Shown: in pieces, positions 10,680 through 21,559 of the stretch | How positions within the stretch are numbered: position 1 is the first letter of the stretch | Layout: each line of letters begins with the position of its first letter | DNA from: Nymphaea colorata | Lineage: Eukaryota; Streptophyta; Magnoliopsida; Nymphaeales; Nymphaeaceae | DNA: 64,000 nt | Reading direction: 5' to 3' | Assembly: GCF_008831285.2 (NCBI RefSeq) | Contig: NC_045138.2 | Span: 33,017,934 to 33,081,933 of the forward strand | Program-made: the position numbers and the translations under genes | The notes under the pieces: model-generated | Databases searched by the model: none | Told to the model about the DNA's origin: nothing | What the model saw: only the letters and a program-made list of their open reading frames with translations

Positions 10680-11139
10680 CCATTTTTTAAAGGAAAAACA
10701 TTTGCAACGGCTGAAATAAATCCTCTGGTTTTTCAAATCTTTATTGCCGTGTGTTCATGTAACTTATATACAGAATTACATTTGTGGTTACAATCAGTTA
10801 TCCGATAATAGCTGCCCTCGACCATAACTGCGCTTGGTGGTTTTAGAAACTGATCATCATCTTACGATCACGTCTAGCAGCACTTGCCTTCATGTTTGAT
10901 GGTTTCTAGAACTATCCATGATCAGCACGTCACGCTTGGTGGTTCCATGCCTCACACGATCAGCACATGCTTGGTGGTTGCATGCCTCACACGATCCGCA
11001 CATGCTTGATGGTTCCGGGCCTCACACGATCCTTGGTGGTTCCATGCTTCACATGATCAACACATGTCATGCTTGGTGGTTCCAGCCTTACACGATCAAC
11101 ATGTCATGCTTGGTGGTAGAAACATCTATCTTAATATCC
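10680..11139 (-). mobile_element. Copia 3' LTR
   Basis: The LTR lies just downstream (minus strand) of the Copia reverse-transcriptase/RNase H region. It follows a polypurine tract that reads GAAGGGGGA on the minus strand near 11140-11148. The LTR edge reads TATTAAGATAGA, a plausible decayed form of a TG-starting LTR. Inside, a minus-strand TATATAAG near 10765-10775 is followed by an AATAAAG signal near 10740, matching U3/R organisation. The outer (low-coordinate) boundary is estimated only. Confidence 0.65.
10928..11118. repeat. Tandem repeats inside the LTR U3
   Basis: About six imperfect units of roughly 25-36 bp, each built from ACACGATCA(G/A)CA, CATGC and TTGGTGGTTCC(A/G). The same units occur at 6350-6450 in the LTR fragment. 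Their position in U3 suggests repeated enhancer-type sequence of the retrotransposon. Confidence 0.75.
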
Positions 11140-13905
11140 CCCTTCAAACAGGACTAGTATTGTAATCCAGACCTAGTTTGTTTCTCAATAAAATGAACCG
11201 TGCTCTTCCCAAGGGCTTCGAGAATATATCAGCGATTTGATCGGTTGAAGGAATGTACCTAGTTTCAAGGAGTTTGGCAACCACTCTTTCTCGAACATAA
11301 TGATAGTCTAATTCAATATGTTTGGACCGACTATGTTGCACCGGGTTGATGGTCATGTGTAATGTTGATAGATTATCGCAGAACACAACAGGTGTTTTGT
11401 GTATATTAACTCCAATATCTCTTAGAATATTGTTGCAGCTAGTGCACGATACTCTACCTCTGAACTTGATTGTGCCACGGTGGGTTGCTTTTTAGCAGAC
11501 CAAGATATGCAATTAGTTCCTAGGTATATGTTGTAGCCTGTTGTTGAACGCCGAGTGACTGGGCATCCTACCCAGTCAACATCTGAGTATCCCTGTAGAA
11601 GCATAGACGTTGTAGGTTTTATTTTTAAACCATAATTGATAGTGGCCTTTACGTACCTGAGGATTTTCTTCACCAGTTGGAAAGGAAATTGTGATTGTGA
11701 CTGCATATAATGAGACACAAAATTCACACTATAGACTAAATCCGGACGTGTGAAAGTTAAGTATTGTAAGCTGCCAACCAAACTTCTGAAAATGGTAGCA
11801 TCCTGAAATTTTGATGTGGGCTGATTACAGTAGGGAGATTCTCCCATGGGTGTGCTGCTAGGTTTACAATCTAGCATGTTAGCTTGCTTGAGGATCTCCT
11901 TGGCATATCTAGTTTGGTTTAAAAACATACATGCTTCATTTTGTTGGACCTGTACACCAAGGAAATAATGGACGCTGCCTAGACTTTTCATAGCAAAAGT
12001 TTGGCTAATATCTGAAATGAATGCTTTCAATGTGTCAGGCTTGTCAACAGTTATGAGTATATCATCGACATATAGGAATAACCATATGACTCCATGTTCT
12101 CCTTTGTGTATGAATAAAGATGAATCTGTTGGACTACAAAAAGATCCATAGTTTAATAGAAAATCAATGAATTTATTAAACCACATCCTAGCAGATTGGC
12201 ACAGCTCATACATGACCTTGTTCAACTTACAGACGTGATTGGGCTTATATGGGTCTTTGAATCCTGGTGATTGATCCATATACACAGGTTCTTCCAACTT
12301 GCCATGGAGGAGTGCATTCTTTATATCAATTTGATGTATCATCCATTGTCTAGAGAGAGCAACAGTAAAGATAATTCTGGTTGTTGTAGGTTTAATAACT
12401 GGTGAAAAAGTTTCCACAAAATCTATACCTAGAAGTTGGTTGTATCCTTTGGCCACGACTCTGGCCTTCAATCGCTCTAAGCTGTCATCTGCTTTTACTT
12501 TGGTTTTAAACACCCATTTGCAGCCGATAATGTGCATAGATTGTTCTTTGGGAACCAAATCTCATGTTTTTGTTCGTTTGAAAGCATCTATTTCCTCCTT
12601 CATTGCATCCATCCAACCTGTATCTGACAAAGCTTCTTTAATGGATCGTGGTTCCTTAGGCAATTTTTCGCAAGTGAGTGAATACCGAGGGTTTGGTTTC
12701 ACTATTCCATGCATTGAACGAGTTATCATTTGCCTTCTCGAAGCAGGTGCAGCATCTGTACTATCAATTCCATGTTGTTCATCAAAGGATGTAGGATTTT
12801 CCTCCATGTCACCATGCTGTTCTAGTTGTTTGCTGATGTCATCTTGTGCATAAGTGTGTTGCTCTTGACTTACTTCCTTGATTTCATGCAGTTTTGTGAG
12901 ATCACTAGTTGTTCTGTCTTGGCTAACATTTTGTTTTTGTTCTCCACTAAGTTAGCCTTTACTTACCTCTTCATCGGCAGGAAACCATGCTTCATATCCA
13001 ACATCAGAAATTTGAGTTCTTGCATCGCGTATATTTTGAAATGAAAATACATTCTCATTAAAAATACAGTGCCTCGAAATATATACACGCCCTGCCCAAG
13101 AAAACGCAGGGTAATGATCTTGGATCGAGTTTATGCTTGACATAATCTCTTAAGTATGGGAAGCATAAACATCCAAAAATAATCATATAACTGTAGTCAG
13201 GCTTAGTTTTGAATAAATTCTCATATGGAGAGGTCATATTCAGCCTAGGTGAAGGAACTCTGTTATGAACCCAAACTGCAGTATTGAATGCCTTAACCCA
13301 ATATTTCGGAGGTAAACCGGCATGGAACATCATAGCTAACCCAAGTTCTATAATAACCCTATGTTTTCTCTCTGCTTGCCCATTTTGTTGTGGCGTATAC
13401 GGGTAGGGCATCATGTGTTGAATTCCATTTCCTTGAAAAATTTTCTTCATCCTAGAATTATCAAATTCCGTTCCACCATTTGAGTGAAACGCTTTGATCA
13501 TTTTGTTAAATTAGTTCTTCACATGTATGATGAATTTTTCAAAACAATGCACAAATTCTGATTTTTCTTTTAAAGGAAAAAGCCAGCAGAATTTGGTTGA
13601 ATCATCGACAAATATTGCATAATACCTCATGCCTTGAACTGAGTTGATTGGTGACGGACCCCACAAGTCGCAATGTAGTATGTCAAAAGGTTGTGAATCC
13701 CTATTATCAACAGAAAAGAAAGGGAGACGAGAAGATTTTGCTATAGAACAGCCAACAGATAAATTTCTTTCTATAATGTTCAACTACAAATCTGGTTTTG
13801 TTTATTCAGAAATGAGCTAATCTTCTATGCCATGTTTCTAAACTGACCACCTTTTGATGATTGGAGAAGCATGTTGCCTTTGTCTCTGCTGCTCATTAAT
13901 AAGAA
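11140..13905 (-). mobile_element. Ty1/copia retrotransposon polyprotein, 5'-truncated and decayed
   Basis: On the minus strand the domains run in Copia order. Remains of gag-pre-integrase lie at 13905-13784. Integrase is at 13783-13058, with an HCDLWG block, a second catalytic site reading FHSNGG where Asp would be expected, and QNGQAERKHR. A degraded linker is at 12952-12562. Reverse transcriptase is at 12558-11422, with the catalytic block LFLYVDDILIT and the DIKNALLHGKLEE block. RNase H is at 11386-11144. Several stops and frameshifts separate the pieces (around 13505, 12955, 12560 and 11400). Gag, protease and the 5' LTR are missing; the break at about 13905 joins the dispersed repeat at a run of A. 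The element is not autonomous. Confidence 0.93.
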
Positions 13906-14434
13906 AAAAAAACCAATTCATTTAACACAATATCCAAAATTAGTGATACCAAAAGCTACTCCCCATTCTTTTCAAGTACAATCAGCTCCTGCAAATGAAA
14001 TCACACAACAAAATCAAGAACAGCCACAATAAAGCACCACACACTCCGACCCCCATACTGCTTAATCGACCACATAATACAAATGCGATTCCCATTTTGA
14101 CTGCTTTATCATCATGTATGACTGTTCCTGCAGATGGGAGTAACCATTATTGCTCATCAGTTTGAGCAACACTAAAGAGTTACACATCACAGTGCCACCA
14201 GACCTAGATATAAACATCAATATTCTTTTGAGCAAGTGAATAAACTAGAGAAGATGTTAAGTGTCCACGCTTAGTTCTTACCACGTGGAGAAGTTGCTTT
14301 ATTTCAGGTGTATCCACTACATTAAGGGCCCGTTTGATTGTCGGGTGAAATTTAACGTGGTGAATTTACCATGATAAATTTTTCTGAAAAAAATTTACAG
14401 GATGAAATTTCTCCCTCTTCCAATCTGAGGCCCT

Positions 14435-14560
14435 GTTTGATGCACAGAAAGAATTTAACGTGGTAAATTTAACCATGTTTGATGCACAAGAAGAATTTAA
14501 CGTGGTAAATTTAACCTTGTTTGATGCACAGAAAGAATTTAATGTGGTAAATATTGTTTT
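14435..14560. repeat. 42-bp tandem repeat in the Harbinger subterminal region
   Basis: Three units start at 14435, 14477 and 14519, each with GTTTGATGCACA, GAATTTAA and GTGGTAAAT(TT). They echo the terminal GTTTGAT sequence, so they may be amplified transposase-binding or end-derived sequence. Confidence 0.85.
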
Positions 14561-14849
14561 TTTTTTGTCTTCTCCTCTCCAAATTTGACGTGAGAATTAT
14601 AGAAGCAGGCCAGGTTTGATATAAACATTACTGGATTTGACGTGGTGAAATTTAACGATGGCTCATTAATTTAGGTTTTCAGTAAGCAACTGCATCTTAC
14701 AACAATCATGCAAAAGACAATCTCAAAATCAAAGAGACAGACAAGAAATTCCTTGTTATCTAAAAAAGAACTTACAATTCTTCATTTTCAAGTCTCTTCT
14801 TCAAATAAACTAATGGCATGTGAAACTAAAGCCATTGGGAACTGATCAG

Positions 14850-14985
14850 CTTGTTACTTCGTTCAGGCATTCTGCCAAACACGTCGAAGATGTCTTCGAG
14901 ACCACCACATTTGTTGCTTGTAAATGCTGATTAACGTGTTCCTCAGAAACAAATCCAGATTCACTGTGTTTCTCATCAGGCAGGC
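14850..14985 (-). pseudogene. Pentatricopeptide (PPR, PLS-type) fragment inside the Harbinger element
   Basis: Reading the minus strand, NLDLFLRNTLISIY is followed, after a short frameshift, by NKCGGLEDIFDVFGRMPERS. This is the standard PPR arrangement (…LRNxLIxxYxKCGxLxDxxxVFxxMPERx) of plant organelle RNA-binding proteins. Only about one and a half repeats remain, and the frame is broken between ISIY and KCGG. It is a captured, non-functional piece lying within the transposon, about 520-660 bp from its left end. Confidence 0.75.
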
Positions 14986-15424
14986 TGCGGAAGAGGTGGC
15001 GGTTGGCGGAGAGGAGAGTGGAGGCCGTGAAGAGAAAGGTGGCCTAAGTAGTACTGATGAAGCGGTCGTTGGCGGTGGATTTTCTGAGTGGAAGGCGCCT
15101 GTAGCTGGGAGCATAGCAAAGAGGAGAGCCGCGAGGAGCGGATTCAATGCGGCCCGACTGAACACGGCGAGGTTCCGGAGGGCGAGCCCCCTGTCGTCAC
15201 CAGCCCGACCACATTGCTCGATTCCCCTGTTATGCTTCCCAATTCTCACGAAGTTTCCTCCTCCGAACTCTCTCATCTTCCTTCATGGTTGTTGGCTTCA
15301 TATGTTTGTTGCAATTTCGTTCATAACAGCGTCCGATGTTACCTGTAGACTGTCTGTTTATCCAATCTTCTTGTCCCACTCTTCTTCTTCAACATCTCTA
15401 TCCAAATGTCATGATTCATACCTA

Positions 15425-15845
15425 GACCAGATGAAGGGAAAAACTGAAAAGGAGAATGGAGGGAAAGAGAGGGAGCAAGAGGAAATGGAAGAGGGGAAAT
15501 CCGGTGGTCAGGAGATGGCGATGGAGTTGGTATGAAAGATTTGGGTGCAGGAAATGGAGATAGAACGAGCAGAGGAAATAGAAAGGGAGTGGGACAGAGG
15601 CGATGAAGGGGAAAGAGGCAGCGAGAGAGGAGGGGAAGGAGAGAGCAAGAGAAGAGAGGCTCGGAGAGTGGAGGTGAGAGTGGAGGGGAAGGAGAGAGTA
15701 AGAGAGGAGAGGAAAGAGAGACCGAGAGAGGAGAGGCATCTGGTGACGGTGAGAGCGGTGAGGCATCTGGTGCGCGACGGTGAGAAGGCAGGAGGGAGGA
15801 GGAGCCTTCGAAACAACAAACTCGAGCTCGAGCGGGTGAAATTTC
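15425..15845. other. Polypurine-biased segment
   Basis: About 420 bp in which the plus strand is overwhelmingly A and G (GAGAGAGG, GGAAGGAGAGAG and similar). The open frames on both strands here are low-complexity by-products (Arg/Glu-rich or Ser/Leu/Pro-rich) and are not annotated as genes. Confidence 0.7.
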
Positions 15846-16349
15846 ACTCGCTCCCTTTTATGGGAAACGGGTGAACTTTCACCCTGTTTGACGCGTTTTT
15901 AGTCGGGCGGGTGAAATTTCACCTGCCCGGACATTTTTCAACCCCTCCTCTCATTTTATCCAGGCCATCAAACGGGGCCTAATACTATAACTTTGCCTCC
16001 ACTAGAACAACGTTGTCCTGAAAACATACATAAAATGTTTAGAAAAAGATCATACAAGAGAATATGAACAATTGCCATAGAACACCTCAGGCTACCGACT
16101 AGCGAGTGAGTCAGTGAGAGCAGTTTTCTTTTGGGCATTTGGAACCAAAGCATCAGCTTGAGACGGTGCAGCGTTTTTGAACTTAACCTACCTAGATACA
16201 CTTTCATGCAAACTATAGTTTGTAGGGAACTCCAAAAAATCCCAAAATTTTGAGCGCTGTATACCTTTATATAGAACTGGCCATCTCGTGTTATATAAGA
16301 ACTGGTGAGAGTCAACCTACTACCTTAGGGTGAATAGCTCTGCAAAAAG

Positions 16350-18430
16350 CCATTCCAAAACAGATAAAACTTGATCACATTATACTAAGACATATTATCG
16401 CCACGGGTTCCGGTTCTTGAGCAAAGACTCGTGGTTGAAACCTTTCTCATCTATTAAGACTTGCAGAAATGGAAGAATCCCCAATTTCCCAACCCCACGA
16501 AAGAAGAATAAACAAAAAGCATCTCAAACTCTCAATAACTGAACTAGCTCTTACAAGACAAGCATCTTAAAGAAACCTTAAAAGTTAAAAGCAAGACAAA
16601 CCAAAAAAAATTGAAATGATAAGCTGAAAAAGTACTTCCTTTTCCGCACCAAATTAATTTTTTAATTTCAGCAGAAACAGTTATGAAAAAAACAGATACC
16701 AAAAATTTAACCTACAAAACCTAGCCAAGAAAGTCAGCAGCTAAATAAACATGCAGAAATGTAAAATAAATAAACCAGAAGGACAAAGGATAAGGAGAAG
16801 AAATTACCGCTAGAAGTACACTGACTTCTGGGCGATGAGCACAGCCTCTACAGCGATGACTTCCACCACCAAGGAAGCAGCCATCTGCGATAGCAACAGG
16901 CTCCGAAGAGCAGAAATCCCCAGCGACCTCCATCTCCGAATAAAATTCCCTCAAAATAACGAAAAGGGTGATGAGAATCCTAACTATTCGAAAAAGAAGC
17001 GCCCAACATCACTCCCACAACATAGGATTAAAAAAGAAAAACATGAGAAAACTTAAGCGATGACTTCAGAAAAAAATATCAAAGGAGGAGGAGGAAAAGA
17101 AGGGCCCACACCTTACAGACACAGATTTTTAGGGCCTGAGAGATAAGAAGTGAAGCTTAGGAAGCGGCCGCGCAGTTGCAGTAGCCTCTCACAGATTGTT
17201 CTACAATCAGATAGATGATGACCATCGATTATGAATCCACAACACCATAGACACCAAATAGCAGCATCAAAGCCAAGCTCTCGGAGGCTAGCTGGATGCA
17301 GGAGATTGAGAAAAACGGGAGGGACAGTATTGAACTAAACCAAAATCACACCCTTGTAACCACAAGTCTGACTCAATCGGAACCAAGAAACACGTATCTC
17401 CATTTCAAGGACTAATTGTTATACAACTGAAGCATGAGGTCGATCCCGTGAAGAAACAAAGCTTCCTCGGACAATAAGGCAAGAATCTTCCAGAGAACCC
17501 TGCTTTCTGTTACACTCTAGCCAGGAGATAAGAAGCAACCCTAGCAGAGAACGCCCTTGCTTCACCACTAAAACACTACAAGAAGAGTTCAAGAACATGG
17601 AAGGCGGGAGAGAGATTCACAAGGCGCGTTCCATCACGTTCAATGGAATAAAAAAAATTATGCATCAGGAACTCTACCAGAGAAAGCTAAATACCAAGCA
17701 AATCGCGGCCGATCATGGCTCCGAAACCCTCTATTGCCGAACCAGAACACGAGAGAAACAGAGATCTACGCACCGCAGATTGGATCCTCAAGCCGTTCCT
17801 CCCCAAGTCCCCCAAAAGAACAAAATCCTAACCTCCACACATCCCCTGGAAGAGCCTCGTTAGCTAGATCGCTACCCAGAATTCCGACGATGGCTTGACA
17901 GAGACCCTAACAAGATACTGAACAACTCGGGCTTTGGAGACTCAGTACCATTATGCCATTACTTCCTCGTTCTCCCTCACTTCTTCGTTGACAGTGGCTC
18001 CGGCAAAAGATTGCTATGACGATCACTTCTTTGTTGACGGTGGCTCTGGCAGAAGATTGTTATGACGATCGCGTGTCGTCGGCGAGGTATTTTCGATGGT
18101 GATCGCTGCACTTTTCCAAAGAAGCTGCAAAAGGAATCTGTCCTTCGACGATTATAACAAATGAACAGGGAAAATCGAACACTAAAACGGAAGCGATGGA
18201 GCAAGTGCAATTTGAAAACCTAAGTTCAGAAAGCGAAAATTCCCAGCAAACACCAAAAATTAGAGATACCCATTAATCACAAACCTCTGCATACGGCTTC
18301 CACCAGACAATCGGGGGTACCTTCTGCCGGAAAACTAGAGGAACCCGATAATTTGCAGGGAATATGGAGCCGCTCTCCGAGTTGGGGTCGACGGGATCGC
18401 CATCGATGGATATGCGAGACGAATAGCAAC
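16350..18430. other. Intergenic; 46-bp direct repeat at 17979-18070
   Basis: No gene could be supported. A 46-bp unit (ACTTCTTCGTTGACAGTGGC...) at 17979-18024 is repeated at 18025-18070 with a few substitutions. Short minus-strand open frames at 16721-16954 and 17977-18210 lack any known motif. Confidence 0.5.
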
Positions 18431-18432
18431 CC

Positions 18433-18841
18433 CTATGTTGTAGTCGTTGGAGTCCATCTAAAAGGTCGCGAGAATGTACCTTTTGCCCCTAGGTACATTG
18501 TAGTTGATGTACGCGAAAATCCCACACCATGTTTTTCTTCTCTCAATCTAACAACATACAGATCGAAAGCTAGAACCAAAATTCTTGAAGATCGGATTCT
18601 GTTTCGAATCCTTCTATCCAAAGAGAGAGAGCATAAAAAGATTTCAACACCACTGGGTTTTGGTGTTCTCTCCAAAGAGTGAGAGAGACAGTTTCCATAG
18701 TCCCCTAGCTTCTGTAAGAAGGAACTGCTGATTTTTTCCCCATGCAGCAGGTTGTAAATTAATTCCGCAAGATTCCGCCGTCCGCCAGCCGAAGGATGTG
18801 CCATTCGTTCCCACGCTCTCCTTCTTCAGAACTACCGCCAA
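18433..18841 (-). other. Overlapping unrecognised open frames
   Basis: Two overlapping minus-strand frames (18841-18644 and 18804-18433) begin with ATG. The longer is 123 aa with a basic, Ser/Arg-rich composition and no known domain or membrane segment. The region ends abruptly in AT-rich DNA at about 18850, which could mark the 5' end of a transcription unit pointing left, but there is no clear TATA or splice evidence. I regard a true gene here as unlikely. Confidence 0.2.
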
Positions 18842-18849
18842 AATTCAAA

Positions 18850-19336
18850 TGTTGAGCTTAAATCAGTGTGTATCAACTGATTCCCTCCTCTTTTTTTATT
18901 TTTAAATCAATTTATAGTATTTTAAACTATTGTTAATTTAAATAAGAAATTATCCCATGTCCATCTAGATTTCATTCTCCTGATTTCATCAAGAAATAAC
19001 CTTGCAACTTTTTCCAACACGTTTTCTCAAAAACAAATAAGAAAGAATGTGACAACATTTATAATTTTAAGAAGCACAAGAAAATATACAAAATAATAAA
19101 ACATTTCTGCCTGAACAAGTGTCAATACATCGAGAGACAATCTCTAATATCAGGTAACACAAGCTTTTTTGTTGAAACCAATCTAACTAAACATGATCCA
19201 CTGTTTAAAAGGTTAGAGGAAATAATCTACACAAAATCAGGTAGTTAACAGGAATATGAATTGCATAAACAATTACCAAAGATTTTTTAGAAGAATATCA
19301 TCTCATAATAAGAAAAATATCTGCTAGGCAGCATAC
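18850..19336. other. AT-rich intergenic
   Basis: Nothing recognised. Confidence 0.4.
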
Positions 19337-19421
19337 CTATAACTTTGGTCTAAAATAGTTGCCATCTGCATTGCTTCACCAGCCACAAGATGCCCAACAA
19401 CAGCAGCAAGCAATGGAAAGC
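19337..19421 (-). other. Putative isolated internal exon
   Basis: An 85-bp minus-strand stretch lies between a TTGCAG acceptor and a donor ATAG/GTATGC. One frame reads FPLLAAVVGHLVAGEAMQMA, followed by TILDQSY, without a stop, while the other frames are poor. GC content is clearly above the AT-rich surroundings. I do not recognise the protein and found no neighbouring exon of the same gene with certainty, so this may be an exon of a decayed gene. Confidence 0.35.
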
Positions 19422-19424
19422 CTG

Positions 19425-20560
19425 CAATGTGTGGTTACAGTAGGTAAGAACCAAGTAATCTGGTCTAGTATGAATTAGGAGAAGATATCTAAAACATCCA
19501 TGAAGACAAGCAAATTTAAGAAACAATATCATAAAAACTAAAAATTCTAAATTCTAAATCCAATGGAGTTAAGCTTCAGTCTATCTGAAAGGCATGTGTA
19601 TTATTAGGAAGGCATGTGCACAGGGTGAAGGACTCGCAAGAATAATACATTCAAGGGCAAATAAAAAAAATGTGAACTGAGACAAGCCCATTGCCGCATC
19701 ATGACATTATCCCATTTTCATTATGAAATCTATTTGCATAACATAAACCCAAGTAACAAAACCGACCAAAGAAGGAAAAAAGAACGATATCTTTTCAGGT
19801 TCCTGACATTGAAGAAAGCCTGAGCAAGCAACATTCCTTTTTTTTTTTTTTCCAAATCATTTTATATACAACTCTTGCCAAACTTAGTGGCAAAGTGATT
19901 ATGTTTACGCTTAGAAAAAAAATACAAAGGACTCTACACATAGACATGTGTATGCCCGAAATTTAGTGGTGAAGAAATTGTGTGTATGTAAAAAACTTTA
20001 AGCAAGGCATGAAATGATTCATACATAAAGCAAAGAACTTACCTGTCATTAGAAAGATTTATCATTAGAAGGGTGTTTTCAGGTTTTCTGGACAATAATT
20101 TGAAAAGAAAATTGACATTCTATATAGCACTCCAAAAGCAGTTAAAAATTAAAATACACTGTAAAATGGATTAACAAACAACTGCACTGTAAAATATGAA
20201 AATATGGCCTGCAAGAGATTTTCTTGAAGAAAATTATTTTAGTTTGCTTGATGTGCAAAAGTTTTCCAGGATAATTTTTTTTTTTACCATTGCACTACAA
20301 ATGGCCATGACACTGCGCCTTTTCTGTGCAGATTTGACAGCAGTTTGTGCAAGGTGCTGCTTACAAAAATGAATCCACAATATGTAGGCAAAAAACACAA
20401 CATAAGCCTTTCCTTTATCCATTCGACCACATCAGATTCAGAAAATTTGGAAAAACTGAAGTCTGAAAAACCGGAACTGAAAAGAAACTACATACAAGAA
20501 ACTGAAAAAGAACGAGTGCTTTCATCTGCACAAGCTGTGGACCTGCTAGCTCAAGAAACG
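19425..20560. other. AT-rich intergenic or intronic sequence
   Basis: Nothing recognised beyond poly-A/poly-T runs near 19837-19851 and 20275-20284. Confidence 0.4.
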
Positions 20561-20564
20561 TGAT

Positions 20565-20740
20565 TGGTTCTCCGATTCACTCAAGCAAAGGTTAGCTAGA
20601 GAAGTGTCAGCAGGGGGCCCATGGTTGATCCCATCTGAATCGTCTGCAGAAGAACCATGGATCCGGAACTAGTCATACTCAAGCGTGTCAAAGAAATCTT
20701 CATCCGTCTGATCCTCCGTAAGAAATGGAGAAGTCGCCGT
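20565..20740 (-). pseudogene. SEC16-like N-terminal fragment
   Basis: The minus strand encodes ATSPFLTEDQTDEDFFDTLE, followed by an acidic segment (SSADDSDGINH) and ADTSLANL. The EDQTDEDFFD block is the characteristic N-terminus of plant SEC16 (MAIGO5), the scaffold of ER exit sites that organises COPII coats. The codon where SEC16 starts is ACG instead of ATG (20738-20740), and a TAG stop interrupts the frame at 20669-20671. None of the central conserved or C-terminal domains are present. The piece is therefore a decayed fragment, perhaps of a former 5' exon. Confidence 0.7.
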
Positions 20741-20824
20741 TGATCGAACAGAAAACAGAAAGAAATCCTCAAACTCTTAGATCGAAACACCCAACATCCT
20801 CATGAACGATAATTCGGATGTTCT

Positions 20825-21291
20825 TCACTGGAATCTGCCCTGACTAGCAGAATTGACAGCAACCAAGACCTTAATCGTCCTCGATCCCATCAAGAGAGCA
20901 GTCGCACCTAAAAAACCCTAATCAAAGGACACGAGCAGATAGCACGCACAACACAAATCCATCAAAAATGCAGATCCAGATCTCAAAATATCCCCTCTGA
21001 CCAAATCATCCCAAATATTATAGAAGAAATGTACCCAAAACCGATGCATCACAATGCCCTAAACGAATCAAAACGAGCAATGATCATAAAATTAGAAAAC
21101 AAAAAACGTTCGAAAAGGGGAGGCATGAACGCTGTTACACATCCGAGAAAAAAAAAACAACAACCGATGAGAAAATCGAATTGAAACGCACAGAAAGAAA
21201 TCAACCAGATCGGTTTACCTAGATTAGAAGTGGCTTCTAAAGAGGAAAACTGAGAAGAAGCCCTGAGGGAGAGAAAGAGAAGAGACGCCAT
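20825..21291 (-). other. Possible two-exon small protein (51 aa)
   Basis: An ATG at 21291 opens MASLLFLSLRASSQFSSLEA, an uncharged, Ser/Leu/Arg-rich start that looks like an organelle transit peptide. It runs to a donor CTAG/GTAAAC at 21219. Splicing to the TTTTAG acceptor before 20907 keeps frame and adds GATALLMGSRTIKVLVAV and a few residues to a TGA at 20825-20827. The spliced product would be 51 aa. The exon 1 context (a CT/GA-rich leader) is promoter-like. The family is unknown. It may instead be the 5' leader of the decayed SEC16-like locus just downstream. Confidence 0.22.
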
Positions 21292-21344
21292 GCACCACCG
21301 ACGACCAAACGGCTTTCGTGGTCGTCTAATATTTTCTTTTGTTT

Positions 21345-21375
21345 TTCATAGAGAGAGAGCGCGCGCGCGCGAAAA
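21345..21375. repeat. GA/GC dinucleotide microsatellite
   Basis: A GAGAGAGA run passes directly into GCGCGCGCGC just upstream of the putative small gene at 21291. Confidence 0.7.
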
Positions 21376-21559
21376 AGCGAGCGTGGGGTTAATAAATACT
21401 GTTCAGTTCTTGTTAACGCTTATTTCTCTTGCCGCGTTTAATTTTACTTATAATTTTAAGGAAACAAGTTTTGTAATAAAGACCACTTTCTTTATATTAC
21501 TAAGTGTCTGTTGCATAGAGTTTCCTCCAAAGAGAGTCCATAAACAAACTTGGATTTAA

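Larger units (their letters stand above)
14326..15979. mobile_element. Non-autonomous PIF/Harbinger element carrying a gene fragment
   Basis: The left end reads GGGCCCGTTTGAT and the right end, read inward on the minus strand, GGCCCCGTTTGAT: 13-bp terminal inverted repeats with one mismatch. Both ends are flanked by TAA (14323-14325 and 15980-15982), the 3-bp TWA target duplication expected of PIF/Harbinger. Subterminal sequence on both sides repeats GGGTGAAATTT. No transposase or Myb-like protein is encoded in the 1,654 bp, so it is non-autonomous. Internally it contains a pentatricopeptide fragment and a long polypurine stretch. Its position inside copy B, with no counterpart in copy A, fits a recent insertion. 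Confidence 0.85.
13908..16345. repeat. Dispersed duplication, copy B, split by a transposon
   Basis: 13908-14190 matches 431-700, and 15995-16345 matches about 705-1050. Between them lie about 135 bp absent from copy A and the PIF/Harbinger element 14326-15979. The junction with the Copia fragment falls in an A-rich run resembling TAATAAGGAAAA at 424 of copy A, so microhomology-mediated joining is plausible. Confidence 0.8.

Noticed and set aside
10928-11118. Regularly spaced repeats that could suggest a CRISPR-like array
   Set aside because: Units are imperfect tandem repeats without unique spacers, lie in a retrotransposon LTR, and the genome is a plant's.
15422-15874. Three overlapping frames of 103-141 aa
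   Set aside because: They arise from the polypurine tract and encode only low-complexity protein.
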